Assembly (NCBI GenBank): GCA_963677355.2
Contig: CAXXXQ010000003.1
Location: 248,001 to 312,000 of the forward strand
Source: Thiomicrorhabdus sp963677355
GTDB lineage: Bacteria > Pseudomonadota > Gammaproteobacteria > Thiomicrospirales > Thiomicrospiraceae
DNA: 64,000 nt
Direction: 5' to 3'
The translations under genes and the position numbers were made by a program. Below, in pieces: positions 55,654 to 63,732 of this stretch. The first letter of the stretch is position 1. Every line of letters begins with the position of its first letter. The notes under the pieces were generated by a model. The model did not search any database. It was given only the letters and a program-made list of their open reading frames with translations, and had not been told where the DNA came from.

Positions 55654-58600
55654 GTGAAAAATATAATTAAGCAAAAAATTACAATGATTCGTTACTACAT
55701 CACACTTTTGGTTTCGGCTTTATTAGTACTAACTTATGTCAACACGGTTCATGCTCAACAGCCTGGCATAGAAAGCTTGAATTCATCCCCATTTCAAATT
55801 AATCGTCAAGGAGGTGATTCAAGTGTGGGGGCTTACCAAGAAGAAACTGTTGACTTAAAGGTAAAAGCTCATGGAGGTTATGTTGAGCATGTTCGATATT
55901 TACACCGTGGAATTTTGCAGTTTAACCCAAAGTGGTCAAATTTAAAGATTACTTATGCTGAAAACAAAGTGAGTGAATTTCCAACGAAGATTGACAGAAA
56001 TGATAGAGAATATGTTCGTCAAGGAAATACTTCAGTTTATGTTTATAAAGGGATTAACTACATAAGCAAAACGGATGATGGTTATCAGTGGCATGACCGT
56101 AAAGGTAATACCATTTTTTATGATGAAATTGGCGTTTCAATTGGTTTCAAGGATCGTAATCAAAATAAATCCATCATTAAAAGAAATGCTAAAGGGCAAC
56201 TTGAACAAATTGAAAATAATTCAGGCTTGGTTTTGCTTGAATACGACTATGATGTGGATGGATTTTTAACCAAGGTTAAAGATCATTCAGGCCGTGAAGT
56301 TAATTATTACTATGAACAAGACTGGCCGGAACCTTCATCAAGTATCGGTGTTGATTCATCAGGTTATGTAGAAGGAAAGTTTTTAACCCGTGTGACTGAT
56401 TCGATGGGTGAAAACTGGAACTATAAATATGAAGATGGTTACATGGTGCAACGAGATGGCCCGAGTAATCAAGTCTTATCAATATTTTATGGGAGCTTAC
56501 CAAAAACGACCAATTTGGTCACGCCTTATAACACTACCGAAAAAGAAATTTTTGTTCGTGGATCTGTTAGCTCGGATTCTGATCAAGTAAAGATTTGCTC
56601 TGACTGGGCAAGTGAACGCTGGACGCGTAATTCTGATAATAGCTGGAACTACAAGCGTGATGGCTGTATTTATGAAATATCAAAGAAATTTACGGTGGCA
56701 CCCGCGCGTTATGTTCTTCAAGACCGCTCTACAAAAGGCCGAATACTTAGAGGTATAGCAATCAATAATCGATTAGTTTCTGATTATCGATATTTTTACA
56801 ATAAATCACGTAATACCTGGGTTAAAGGAACCGTTGATGGTGACGGTTCTCTAACTGTCACAGATATGACCAAAGACGGTGATATTACCAAACTCTCAAA
56901 AAACGGCCGAGTGGTTCAAGAAACCATTATCAAAGGAGATACCTACACCACCATTGATGAAAATGGCCTGCAAACTAAAGTTAAAAAAGATGTCTACAAA
57001 AACATTACAGAAGTCAAGCATCCAGACACTTCTAAGCTGCTGGTTAGCTATAACACTGACTATACGCTACCTACTCAAATTGTGGATGAAAACGGCATAG
57101 AAACCGTTTTTGAATACGATGATAAAGGTAACCTAAAAACGCTGATTGAAGCCAAAGGCACGGCAGAGCAAATTGTTACCACCTATACTTATGACCAATA
57201 CGGTCAACGCACCGCGGCGCAATACCAAGACGGCACCACTGAAACATGGGCTTATGATCAAAACGGTAATGTTACCAGCTACACTGACGCTAATAACGTT
57301 ACCACTCAGTACCAAGACTTTGACGCCTTAGGTAATGCCAAAACCATTATCGATGGCCGCGGTAAAACTTGGCAATACAGCTATAATGCCGCAGGGGGTT
57401 TAACCCAAATTGCCACGCCACTTGGTTACACCACCCAGTTTTTTTACGATGGCCGCGGTAACCTCAATAAAATTATTGATGCCAAAGGCTATATTACTCA
57501 GCTAGAGTATGATGCCCGCAACCGCCCAATCAAACTCACTAATCCGCATGCCGCCAGCACCCCAACCACAGAGCTGGAAATCACCCAATTTGCTTATAAC
57601 AGCAAAGGCCAAATCACCCAAGTTATCGATCCAGAAGAGCGCACCTTTATTCAAGAATACGACTTAGACGGTAATCTAGTTAAAACCATTGACGGCAATG
57701 GCAATCAAATAACCGCAGATTTTGGTTACGGCTCTTTAAAACCCTATAAAGGGCTGCTGAATAGCCAAACCTACCCAACCGGTGCAAGCTCAACACTGGA
57801 ATACGATCTGCGTAATCGCCTAAAACTCAAAATTGATGAAGCCAGTGGTATTACCCGCAACACGCGTTATCAATACGACAACCTAGGTAACCTGCTCAAA
57901 CAGACCGATGCGCTTAATAATACCCAAACTTGGCAGTACGACAGCCATAGCCGTTTAACATCGCATACAGACGCTAAAGCACAAACCACCCAATACCAAT
58001 ACGACAGCAACCATAATCTTACCGCGGTAACCAATGCGCGTAACAACAGTATCCGTCGTTTTCAATACAATGATCGCGGTCAACTTATTCAAGAAATTTT
58101 ACCCGACGACACCGCTCATCAAAGCCGTTACGATGCCAATGGTAATCTCACCCATCAAATCGATGCCAAAGGCCAAACGCAAGTTCATTTCTATGATGAC
58201 GATAATCGCCTTATTAAAAGCTGTCACTACGATACTTTAGCCAATGCCGACAGTGACACCAGCTGTGCCAGCCCACAAAAACAAATTGCCTACAGCTATG
58301 ATGAACTCAATCGCCTAACCGGTTATAACGACGGCACTTACAGCGCCAGTTACAGCTATGATGCTAATGGGCGTTTACTCACCTTTAGTCAAAACTACGG
58401 CAGTTTCACCAAAACAGGCGCTTATAGCTATTACAGAAACGGCCTAAAAAAGAGCTTTGCTCGACCTGATGGCAAAGTCATTAGCTATAGCTATGACAAC
58501 AACAACCAACTGCAAACCTACTCTATTCAAGACCAAGGCAGTATCACTATTAGTGATCGTCTATGGACCGCACCCAAACAAAAAGTCTATCCAGGTGGCG

Positions 58601-60048
58601 CCACTCAAACCCATCAATACGACGGATTTTTACGCCAAACAGGCACGCAAACCCAAAACGCCGCCAGCAGTCTATTAGGTCAATTTAACTACCAATACAA
58701 TGCAGTAGATAACCTCACCCAATTACAAAGAGCCTTTGCACAATCTCAAAACCAAACTACACAAACCAACCAATACAGCTATGACAGCACACAACAACTC
58801 ACTGGCTATCAATCAGAGCAAGCTGCCAATAGCCAAAATGTGGATTTTGATTATGACGCCACCGGTAACCGTACCCTAGATAGCCGAACCGCTGAAATGT
58901 GGCAGTACGACATAATGGATCGCCTAGTGCAACGTGATGATCCACAACTCGGCCAACTCAACTACCAATACGATGCCAATGGCTCACTGGTTCAAATCAC
59001 TCAAGCTGATAACACCGTCATTAGAACTTTTGAATACGACCTAGATAAACGACTTATCAAAGTCACCAACGGTCAAACTCAAACTATAGCTACCTATAGC
59101 TATGATCCATTTGGTAAACGTCTCAGCAAAACGGTTAACGGGCAAACCACTTTCTATTTCTATGCCCAAGAAGGCTTAGTGGCCGAACTTAATACCAGTG
59201 GACAAATTCAATCCCAATACGGTTACGAACCAGGAAATGAAAACAAGACGACTTGGGGCACCAATCCTGTTTTTATCCAACAAGGCACAGGCACTAACAG
59301 CCAACTCGGTTTTTACCAAAACGACCACCTAGGCACACCGCAACAAATTATTAATGTCAGCGGAAAGATTCTCTGGCAAGCCAGCTACTCGCCATTTGGT
59401 GAAGCTGAAATACAGATAGAGCAAATCAAAAACAATCTAAGACTCGCAGGGCAATACTACGATGCAGAAACCAACCTGCACTATAACTACCACCGCTACT
59501 ACGACCCACAACTAGGCCGATACATCAGCCAAGACCCAATTGGTTTAGCGGGTGGGGTTAACGGTTATATTTATGTTTATAATAATCCGCTGGGGTTGAT
59601 TGATCCGTTGGGGTTGTGTGCATATGGGGATGGTAGTTGTATTGATTATTGTTCTACAGATCCTGATTCTTTATTGGCTGCGATTCTCGAACAGTTTGGA
59701 TGGTTGTTTGCTCGGTCTGCAGTTGAAGTTGGATCAAATGTAGCCACTGCCGGTGCCATTTCTGTTGAACTTGACTATAACTTAAATCCATCTCTTCAAA
59801 AAGGTTATGGTGTTCAGTTGAATAATAAACTTGGAGATGGAAGTTATTTAATTCAAGCAGGCGTACCTGTTACAAGGCCTATTGGTCTTTATTATTCGGT
59901 AGTAAATGCAGGGTTTGAAGCACGCAATGGTAATTACAATCCTGCTGTGAGTACAGCAGTAGGGTTCTATACCAGTCGTAAAACAGGTTCAGCTCTAATC
60001 GGGATTGGCGCAGATTACACCACTAAGGAAATAATCAGTGATGAATGA
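55654..60048 (+). CDS. Sec-exported YD-repeat (Rhs/WapA-type) protein with variable C-terminal tip
   Basis: 1464 residues from GTG 55654, behind TTAAGGAAAAG. A signal peptide (TLLVSALLVLTYVNTVHA) means Sec export, as in WapA, rather than a VgrG/T6SS-type Rhs. A beta-rich N-terminal region covers residues 30-400. YD repeats (G-x-Y-D-x-x-G-N/R pattern, such as YDANGNLTHQ and YDDLNRL-like) follow from about 400 to 1260. The Rhs core end is conserved: NDHLGTPQQI, NLHYNYHRYYDPQLGRY, SQDPIGLAGG and IDPLGL. The last 130 or so residues after IDPLGL form an unrelated tip with three cysteines early and a Gly-rich, beta-like end. I do not recognise it; by analogy it is the toxin. It is 13 bp from the giant gene. 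Confidence 0.88.
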   Translation: MKNIIKQKITMIRYYITLLVSALLVLTYVNTVHAQQPGIESLNSSPFQINRQGGDSSVGAYQEETVDLKVKAHGGYVEHVRYLHRGILQFNPKWSNLKITYAENKVSEFPTKIDRNDREYVRQGNTSVYVYKGINYISKTDDGYQWHDRKGNTIFYDEIGVSIGFKDRNQNKSIIKRNAKGQLEQIENNSGLVLLEYDYDVDGFLTKVKDHSGREVNYYYEQDWPEPSSSIGVDSSGYVEGKFLTRVTDSMGENWNYKYEDGYMVQRDGPSNQVLSIFYGSLPKTTNLVTPYNTTEKEIFVRGSVSSDSDQVKICSDWASERWTRNSDNSWNYKRDGCIYEISKKFTVAPARYVLQDRSTKGRILRGIAINNRLVSDYRYFYNKSRNTWVKGTVDGDGSLTVTDMTKDGDITKLSKNGRVVQETIIKGDTYTTIDENGLQTKVKKDVYKNITEVKHPDTSKLLVSYNTDYTLPTQIVDENGIETVFEYDDKGNLKTLIEAKGTAEQIVTTYTYDQYGQRTAAQYQDGTTETWAYDQNGNVTSYTDANNVTTQYQDFDALGNAKTIIDGRGKTWQYSYNAAGGLTQIATPLGYTTQFFYDGRGNLNKIIDAKGYITQLEYDARNRPIKLTNPHAASTPTTELEITQFAYNSKGQITQVIDPEERTFIQEYDLDGNLVKTIDGNGNQITADFGYGSLKPYKGLLNSQTYPTGASSTLEYDLRNRLKLKIDEASGITRNTRYQYDNLGNLLKQTDALNNTQTWQYDSHSRLTSHTDAKAQTTQYQYDSNHNLTAVTNARNNSIRRFQYNDRGQLIQEILPDDTAHQSRYDANGNLTHQIDAKGQTQVHFYDDDNRLIKSCHYDTLANADSDTSCASPQKQIAYSYDELNRLTGYNDGTYSASYSYDANGRLLTFSQNYGSFTKTGAYSYYRNGLKKSFARPDGKVISYSYDNNNQLQTYSIQDQGSITISDRLWTAPKQKVYPGGATQTHQYDGFLRQTGTQTQNAASSLLGQFNYQYNAVDNLTQLQRAFAQSQNQTTQTNQYSYDSTQQLTGYQSEQAANSQNVDFDYDATGNRTLDSRTAEMWQYDIMDRLVQRDDPQLGQLNYQYDANGSLVQITQADNTVIRTFEYDLDKRLIKVTNGQTQTIATYSYDPFGKRLSKTVNGQTTFYFYAQEGLVAELNTSGQIQSQYGYEPGNENKTTWGTNPVFIQQGTGTNSQLGFYQNDHLGTPQQIINVSGKILWQASYSPFGEAEIQIEQIKNNLRLAGQYYDAETNLHYNYHRYYDPQLGRYISQDPIGLAGGVNGYIYVYNNPLGLIDPLGLCAYGDGSCIDYCSTDPDSLLAAILEQFGWLFARSAVEVGSNVATAGAISVELDYNLNPSLQKGYGVQLNNKLGDGSYLIQAGVPVTRPIGLYYSVVNAGFEARNGNYNPAVSTAVGFYTSRKTGSALIGIGADYTTKEIISDE

Positions 60049-60346
60049 GTTTAAGCTAATGTTTAAAGTTTATACTTTTATATGTCTGTTTATTATTTTT
60101 TCGATAGTCTTGTTCGCCATTTTGAAAGCTAATGAACCTTTGAAGTTTTCTTATGAGGTTTTAATATTAGTATTTATAAATTGGTTAGCTTCTTCTGCAT
60201 TTATTTATGAAGATCAAGTTACCTATGGTTACGATTCAAGGCCATTTTCAGGTCAATTAACAGATTATATAATTTTAGTTATTATTTTAATATTCTGGTT
60301 ACCAACCACTTGGATGGTTTTTGACGAATTTATAGGAAAATGGTGA
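60041..60346 (+). CDS. Three-helix membrane protein, candidate immunity protein for the Rhs tip
   Basis: A 101-residue protein that overlaps the Rhs stop codon by eight bases (ATG 60041; GTG 60038 also possible). Three hydrophobic helices are visible: FICLFIIFSIVLFAILKA, the VLILVFINWLASSAFI segment and YIILVIILIFWLPTTWMVF. I recognise no family. In Rhs and contact-dependent systems the small gene directly after the variable tip is normally the cognate immunity gene. A membrane immunity protein would suit a toxin acting on the inner membrane. That role is inferred from position only. A REP-like array begins 12 bp after its stop. Confidence 0.65.
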   Translation: MNEFKLMFKVYTFICLFIIFSIVLFAILKANEPLKFSYEVLILVFINWLASSAFIYEDQVTYGYDSRPFSGQLTDYIILVIILIFWLPTTWMVFDEFIGKW

Positions 60347-60357
60347 CGAAAAAAAAA

Positions 60358-60412
60358 GGAAAAAAAGGGGTCAGCAGGAAAAAAAGGGGTCAGCAGGAAA
60401 AAAAGGGGTCAG
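60358..60412 (+). repeat. Left REP-like array: three 19-bp tandem units
   Basis: Three copies of GGAAAAAAAGGGGTCAGCA begin at 60358, 60377 and 60396; the third is cut by the IS30 element after GGGGTCAG. The core word AAAAAGGGGTCAG is the reverse complement of the words in the right-hand array at 62256-62344. Confidence 0.92.
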
Positions 60413-60442
60413 CTTAGAATCAAATTGCAAGTGCAACACTAA
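60413..60442 (+). repeat. IS30 left terminal inverted repeat
   Basis: About 30 bp ending just before the transposase promoter region. The inner core CAAGTGCAACACT (60428-60440) is exactly repeated, inverted, at 61465-61477. Confidence 0.85.
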
Positions 60443-60450
60443 CTTGGATA

Positions 60451-61485
60451 ATGATTCTCATGAAAGAGTATATACACTTAAGTCCCGAAGAAAGAGCGTC
60501 AATTATGTTGATGTTAGATCAACAATATAGCCTTCGTAAAATTGGGAAAATTCTCCAGCGTAGCCCTTCTACCATTTCACGAGAACTTAGGCGACAAACT
60601 ACCAAACCTAAAGCCTATAATGCAACTAGAGCGACTAAGCAATACCTAAAGAATCGACAGCGTTGTAAACGCGCCAAAAAGCTCGCAACGCATTCAGAAT
60701 TATGCGATATTGTTGAGCGTCATTTAGTCCTCAATAAATGGTCTCCAGAACAAATCTCAGCCTATTTAAAACAAAGCTATCCAAACGATTTAAACATGCA
60801 AGTATCTCCAGAAACGATTTATGCTCATATCTATGCGCAACCCAAAGGTGAACTTAAAAAGTTACTGGTTCAATCGCTGCGTAGAAGCAAGTCTAAGCGT
60901 GGACCACGCGGCAGTAAGGATAGTTGCTATAGCAGTCTAAAAATCACAGAAGAACAACGGCTTATGAATCGACCTGAAGAAATAAACTCCCGAGAAGTTG
61001 CGGGACATTGGGAAGGCGATTTAGTTATTGGAGCTATGAATAAATCCTGCGTTGGTACGCTCGTCGAGCGCAAAACTGGGTTTGTTATTTTAAGCAAGAT
61101 GGAGAACAAATCCGCTGAAAAAGTCCGTGAAGGTTTTGAAAAAAGCATGAAAACTCTACAGGATTTTTTGAGGCTATCGCTAACCTATGACCGTGGGGCT
61201 GAAATGGCCGAACATGTCATGATGTCAAAAAACTTAAAAATGGACGTATATTTTGCAGACCCTCATGCCCCTTGGCAAAGAGGAACCAGCGAAAATACGA
61301 ATGGGCTGATTCGTCAATTCTTGCCTAAAGGTGAGGATTTATCACAATATACCCAATCCGAATTAGACTACGTTGCTTACCTGCTTAATAATCGACCAAG
61401 GAAAAGATATGATTTTAGAAGCCCGCAAGAAATGATGGAGCTTGAAAGTCCGAGCGGATTATTCAGTGTTGCACTTGACTCTTGA
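60451..61485 (+). CDS. IS30-family transposase
   Basis: 344 residues. The N-terminal helix-turn-helix (LSPEERASIMLMLDQQYSLRKIGKIL, SPSTISREL) binds the ends. The DDE catalytic domain has Asp190 (GHWEGDLVIG), Asp247 (LTYDRGAEM) and Glu281 (RGTSENTNG), with the 33-residue D-E spacing typical of IS30. No frameshift is seen. ATG 60460 is a possible internal start. Confidence 0.95.
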   Translation: MILMKEYIHLSPEERASIMLMLDQQYSLRKIGKILQRSPSTISRELRRQTTKPKAYNATRATKQYLKNRQRCKRAKKLATHSELCDIVERHLVLNKWSPEQISAYLKQSYPNDLNMQVSPETIYAHIYAQPKGELKKLLVQSLRRSKSKRGPRGSKDSCYSSLKITEEQRLMNRPEEINSREVAGHWEGDLVIGAMNKSCVGTLVERKTGFVILSKMENKSAEKVREGFEKSMKTLQDFLRLSLTYDRGAEMAEHVMMSKNLKMDVYFADPHAPWQRGTSENTNGLIRQFLPKGEDLSQYTQSELDYVAYLLNNRPRKRYDFRSPQEMMELESPSGLFSVALDS

Positions 61486-61492
61486 ATCCAAG
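61463..61492 (-). repeat. IS30 right terminal inverted repeat
   Basis: It overlaps the last codons and stop of the transposase gene. Read on the minus strand it begins CTTGGATTCAAGAG and continues with the shared core CAAGTGCAACACT. Confidence 0.85.
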
Positions 61493-61556
61493 CAGTACCC
61501 TTTTTATGTTTTTTTGATAAATTTATAGGTGAGCTGATTAAATAAAAGGAGCGGGA

Positions 61557-62255
61557 ATGCCAAGAAAGCCACGGTTCTTTTTACCTGATATACCCATTCA
61601 TGCCATTGTTAGAGGCAATGATAGAAAGGTTATCTTTGCAGAAGATGCAGATAAAGCGGCTTATTTAGAAATCGCCAAAGAAGCCTCTCTGACCTATCAT
61701 GTCTTTATTCATGCTTATGTACTGATGGATAATCATGTGCATTGGTTAATTAGCAGCCCTGAACCTGAGAACTTATCGAAGTTTATGCAATATCTTGGGC
61801 GTAGGTATGTGCCTTACTTTAATCATAAGTATGGTAAAACCGGAACGCTGTGGGAGGGGCGCTTTAAAGCTAGCCTTATAGATACGGAGCATTATTTACT
61901 GCGTTGTTATCAATATATTGAACTTAATCCAGTCAGAGCCAATATGGTCAAATATCCTGAAGCTTATGTTTGGTCGAGCTATCGGGCGAATGCATTAGCA
62001 GAAGTTAATCCTGTTTTGACGGCTCATAAATTCTATACGCGCTTAGGTCAAACCAAACAACAAAGAGCAGAGGCTTACCGTGAAAGTTTTAAAGAAAAAC
62101 TGGATGAGTATTTGGTGAATGATATTCGAAATGCCGTGCAAACAGGTACGCCATTAGGTAATGAGCGTTTTAAGGAGCAAGTTGAAGCCCTTTTAGGCAA
62201 GAAAGTAGGGTATGCTGCGCGCGGTCGACCGAAGAAAATAGATGTTGTTGAGTAG
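61557..62255 (+). CDS. REP-associated tyrosine transposase (RAYT, Y1/HUH endonuclease)
   Basis: A 232-residue single-strand DNA transposase-like protein of the TnpA-REP/IS200-related superfamily. The HUH metal motif is His60-Val-His62 (MDNHVHWL). The nucleophilic tyrosine is Tyr120 (YIELNPVRA), and GTLWEGRFKASL is the other family signature. The C-terminus carries RGRPKK, an AT-hook-like sequence. The ribosome binding site AAGGAG is well placed. Flanking inverted REP-like arrays are its presumed substrates. RAYTs are usually single-copy and host-retained rather than freely transposing. Confidence 0.93.
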   Translation: MPRKPRFFLPDIPIHAIVRGNDRKVIFAEDADKAAYLEIAKEASLTYHVFIHAYVLMDNHVHWLISSPEPENLSKFMQYLGRRYVPYFNHKYGKTGTLWEGRFKASLIDTEHYLLRCYQYIELNPVRANMVKYPEAYVWSSYRANALAEVNPVLTAHKFYTRLGQTKQQRAEAYRESFKEKLDEYLVNDIRNAVQTGTPLGNERFKEQVEALLGKKVGYAARGRPKKIDVVE

Positions 62256-62344
62256 ATAAAAAGGGTACTGACCCCTTTTTACTGACCCCTTTTTATTCTG
62301 ACCCCTTTTTCTGTTTTTGCTGACCCCTTTTTAGACCCCTTTTT
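62256..62344 (-). repeat. Right REP-like array
   Basis: CTGACCCCTTTTT occurs at 62268-62280, 62282-62294, 62298-62310 and 62320-62332, with a shortened GACCCCTTTTT at 62334-62344. The first lies in the imperfect palindrome AAAAAGGGTACTGACCCCTTTTT-type unit at 62258-62280. Confidence 0.92.
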
Positions 62345-62366
62345 ATTACTATTTTTCTATAAACAA

Positions 62367-62391
62367 AAAAGGCCTCGAAATGAGGCCTTTT
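62367..62391 (-). terminator. Terminator of hemH
   Basis: AAAAGGCCTC / GAGGCCTTTT stem with a short loop, 19 bp after the hemH stop. Read on the minus strand it is followed by a T run; it may also stop readthrough from the mobile element. Confidence 0.87.
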
Positions 62392-62409
62392 GTATAGCGT
62401 TTGTATCGA

Positions 62410-63528
62410 TTAAAACGGACATCCCATCGCTTTTGCATTGGCTTTAACGGTCTCGCGTTCTTTTTGATCCGCTTCGGCCATAAACTCGTCACGTTCATAC
62501 CAGCCTTTGGTATGTTGCAGAACCAGTTCCGCTAGCGCGTCTGCATGGTCGGCGCGGTCGTTCAGACACTTGATGTAGCTGAACTTTTCTCCGCCGGCTT
62601 CTTCAAAGTATTCGCGGTTTTCTTCACCGATTTCTTCAATCGTTTCTAGGCAGTCGGCCGAGAAACCGGGGCAGATGACTTGAATGTCTTTGATTCCTTG
62701 TTCGGGAAGAGACTTCATGGTGGCGTCGGTGTAAGGTTTTATCCACTCTTCTTTACCGAATAGCGATTGGAAAGTGACGCGATATTCTTCTTTGGATAGC
62801 CCTAGCTCTTCAGCGACCAGACGCGAAGTCACATGGCATTCGCAATGGTAAGGATCGCCGTTATCTAGATAGCGTTGCGGTACGCCGTGATATGACATGA
62901 CCAGAAGTTGCGGTTTGCCGTGTACCGCTTGGTGTTCGCGAATACTGTTGGCTAATGCTTTAATGTAGCCCGGGTGGCGGTGATATTTATTGATAAAACG
63001 CACCTCGGGAACCCAGCGCCAAGTCTGGAGTTCGGCGGTTACTGCATCAAAGGTGGATGCGGTGGTGGCAGCGGCGTATTGAGGGTAGAGCGGCAGGATT
63101 AAGATTCGCTGACAGCCTTTCGCTTCCAGCTCTTTTAAACCGCTGGCGATAGACGGGTTGCCGTAACGCATGGCTAATGCAAATTCAACTCGACCGGCAA
63201 AATGAGGTCGTACCCGTTGGGCAACTGCATCTAATTGGCGTTGACTGATATTGAGAAGGGGCGAGCCTTCGCCTTCCGAATCCCAAATGGTGGCATAGGC
63301 TTCTGCCGATTTGGCGGGGCGGGTATTTAGAATAATACCGTTGAGTATCAGTTTCCAAAGCCATCTGGCCGGGGGCGGTTCAACCACGCGCGGGTCGGAT
63401 AAAAACTCTTTTAAATAAGGTTTTAAGGCTTCTTTTGTTGGTGCGTCGGGTGTGCCGAGGTTGGTTAGTAATATGCCTGTGGCACTGTCGTCACCATGAT
63501 TATAGTGTGCGTTTCCTTGATAGATCAA
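62410..63528 (-). CDS. hemH: Ferrochelatase
   Basis: Inserts Fe2+ into protoporphyrin IX, the last step of protohaem synthesis; haem is needed here for cytochromes such as FccA. The 372-residue protein shows GILLTNLGTPDAP, LILPLYPQYAAATTAS, the metal-site histidine in MSYHGVPQRYLD, CHVTSRLVAEEL, the TFQSLFGKEEWIKPYTD segment and CPGFSADCLETIEEIG. The C-terminus is somewhat longer than usual and ends in MGCPF. It is a single gene at the edge of the accessory region. Confidence 0.95.
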   Translation of the reverse strand: MIYQGNAHYNHGDDSATGILLTNLGTPDAPTKEALKPYLKEFLSDPRVVEPPPARWLWKLILNGIILNTRPAKSAEAYATIWDSEGEGSPLLNISQRQLDAVAQRVRPHFAGRVEFALAMRYGNPSIASGLKELEAKGCQRILILPLYPQYAAATTASTFDAVTAELQTWRWVPEVRFINKYHRHPGYIKALANSIREHQAVHGKPQLLVMSYHGVPQRYLDNGDPYHCECHVTSRLVAEELGLSKEEYRVTFQSLFGKEEWIKPYTDATMKSLPEQGIKDIQVICPGFSADCLETIEEIGEENREYFEEAGGEKFSYIKCLNDRADHADALAELVLQHTKGWYERDEFMAEADQKERETVKANAKAMGCPF

Positions 63529-63655
63529 AACGACTCTCCAAATAGTTTGCTGTAGTTGTTTGTTCAGCTGTGGCTATTGTAGTGTAAATTTTTTGAAGAT
63601 TTAAGGAAAAGGCGTACAGAACCATTGAGACGGGCTGTTCTGGTTTTAAATTGAA

Positions 63656-63732
63656 TGGCGCGCCCGAGAAGATTCGAACTCCCGGCCTCTCCCTCCGGAG
63701 GGGAGCGCTCTATCCAGCTGAGCTACGGGCGC
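63656..63732 (-). tRNA. tRNA-Arg (anticodon CCG)
   Basis: A 77-base cloverleaf on the minus strand: acceptor GCGCCCG / CGGGCGC, D stem GCTC / GAGC, anticodon stem CTCCC / GGGAG with loop CTCCGGA (anticodon CCG, reads CGG). The T arm has TTCGAAT, and the CCA end is encoded. No integrase gene or duplicated tRNA end is seen nearby. Confidence 0.96.

Larger units (their letters stand above)
60413..61492 (+). mobile_element. IS30-family insertion sequence, 1080 bp, complete
   Basis: The terminal inverted repeats start CTTAGAATCAA on the left and, read inward, CTTGGATTCAA on the right, and share an exact CAAGTGCAACACT. About 24 of the first 30 positions match. A 3-bp direct repeat CAG flanks it (60410-60412 and 61493-61495), a plausible target duplication for this family. 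It contains one transposase gene, whose stop lies within the right inverted repeat. Ends and gene are intact, so it may be active. Confidence 0.88.
60358..62344 (+). mobile_element. RAYT (REP-associated tyrosine transposase) element carrying an inserted IS30
   Basis: The RAYT gene (61557-62255) lies between inverted arrays of a short REP-like word: three AAAAAGGGGTCAG copies on the left and four full plus one shortened CTGACCCCTTTTT copies on the right. The inner edges form an exact 15-bp inverted repeat (61493-61507 with 62256-62270). This is the layout of REP/BIME structures associated with TnpA-REP proteins. The IS30 at 60413-61492 is a later insertion within it. Confidence 0.85.

Noticed and set aside
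63656..63732. tRNA-Arg as the integration site of the accessory region
   Set aside because: No tRNA 3'-end duplicate, integrase or direct repeat was found, and hemH lies between the tRNA and the accessory block.
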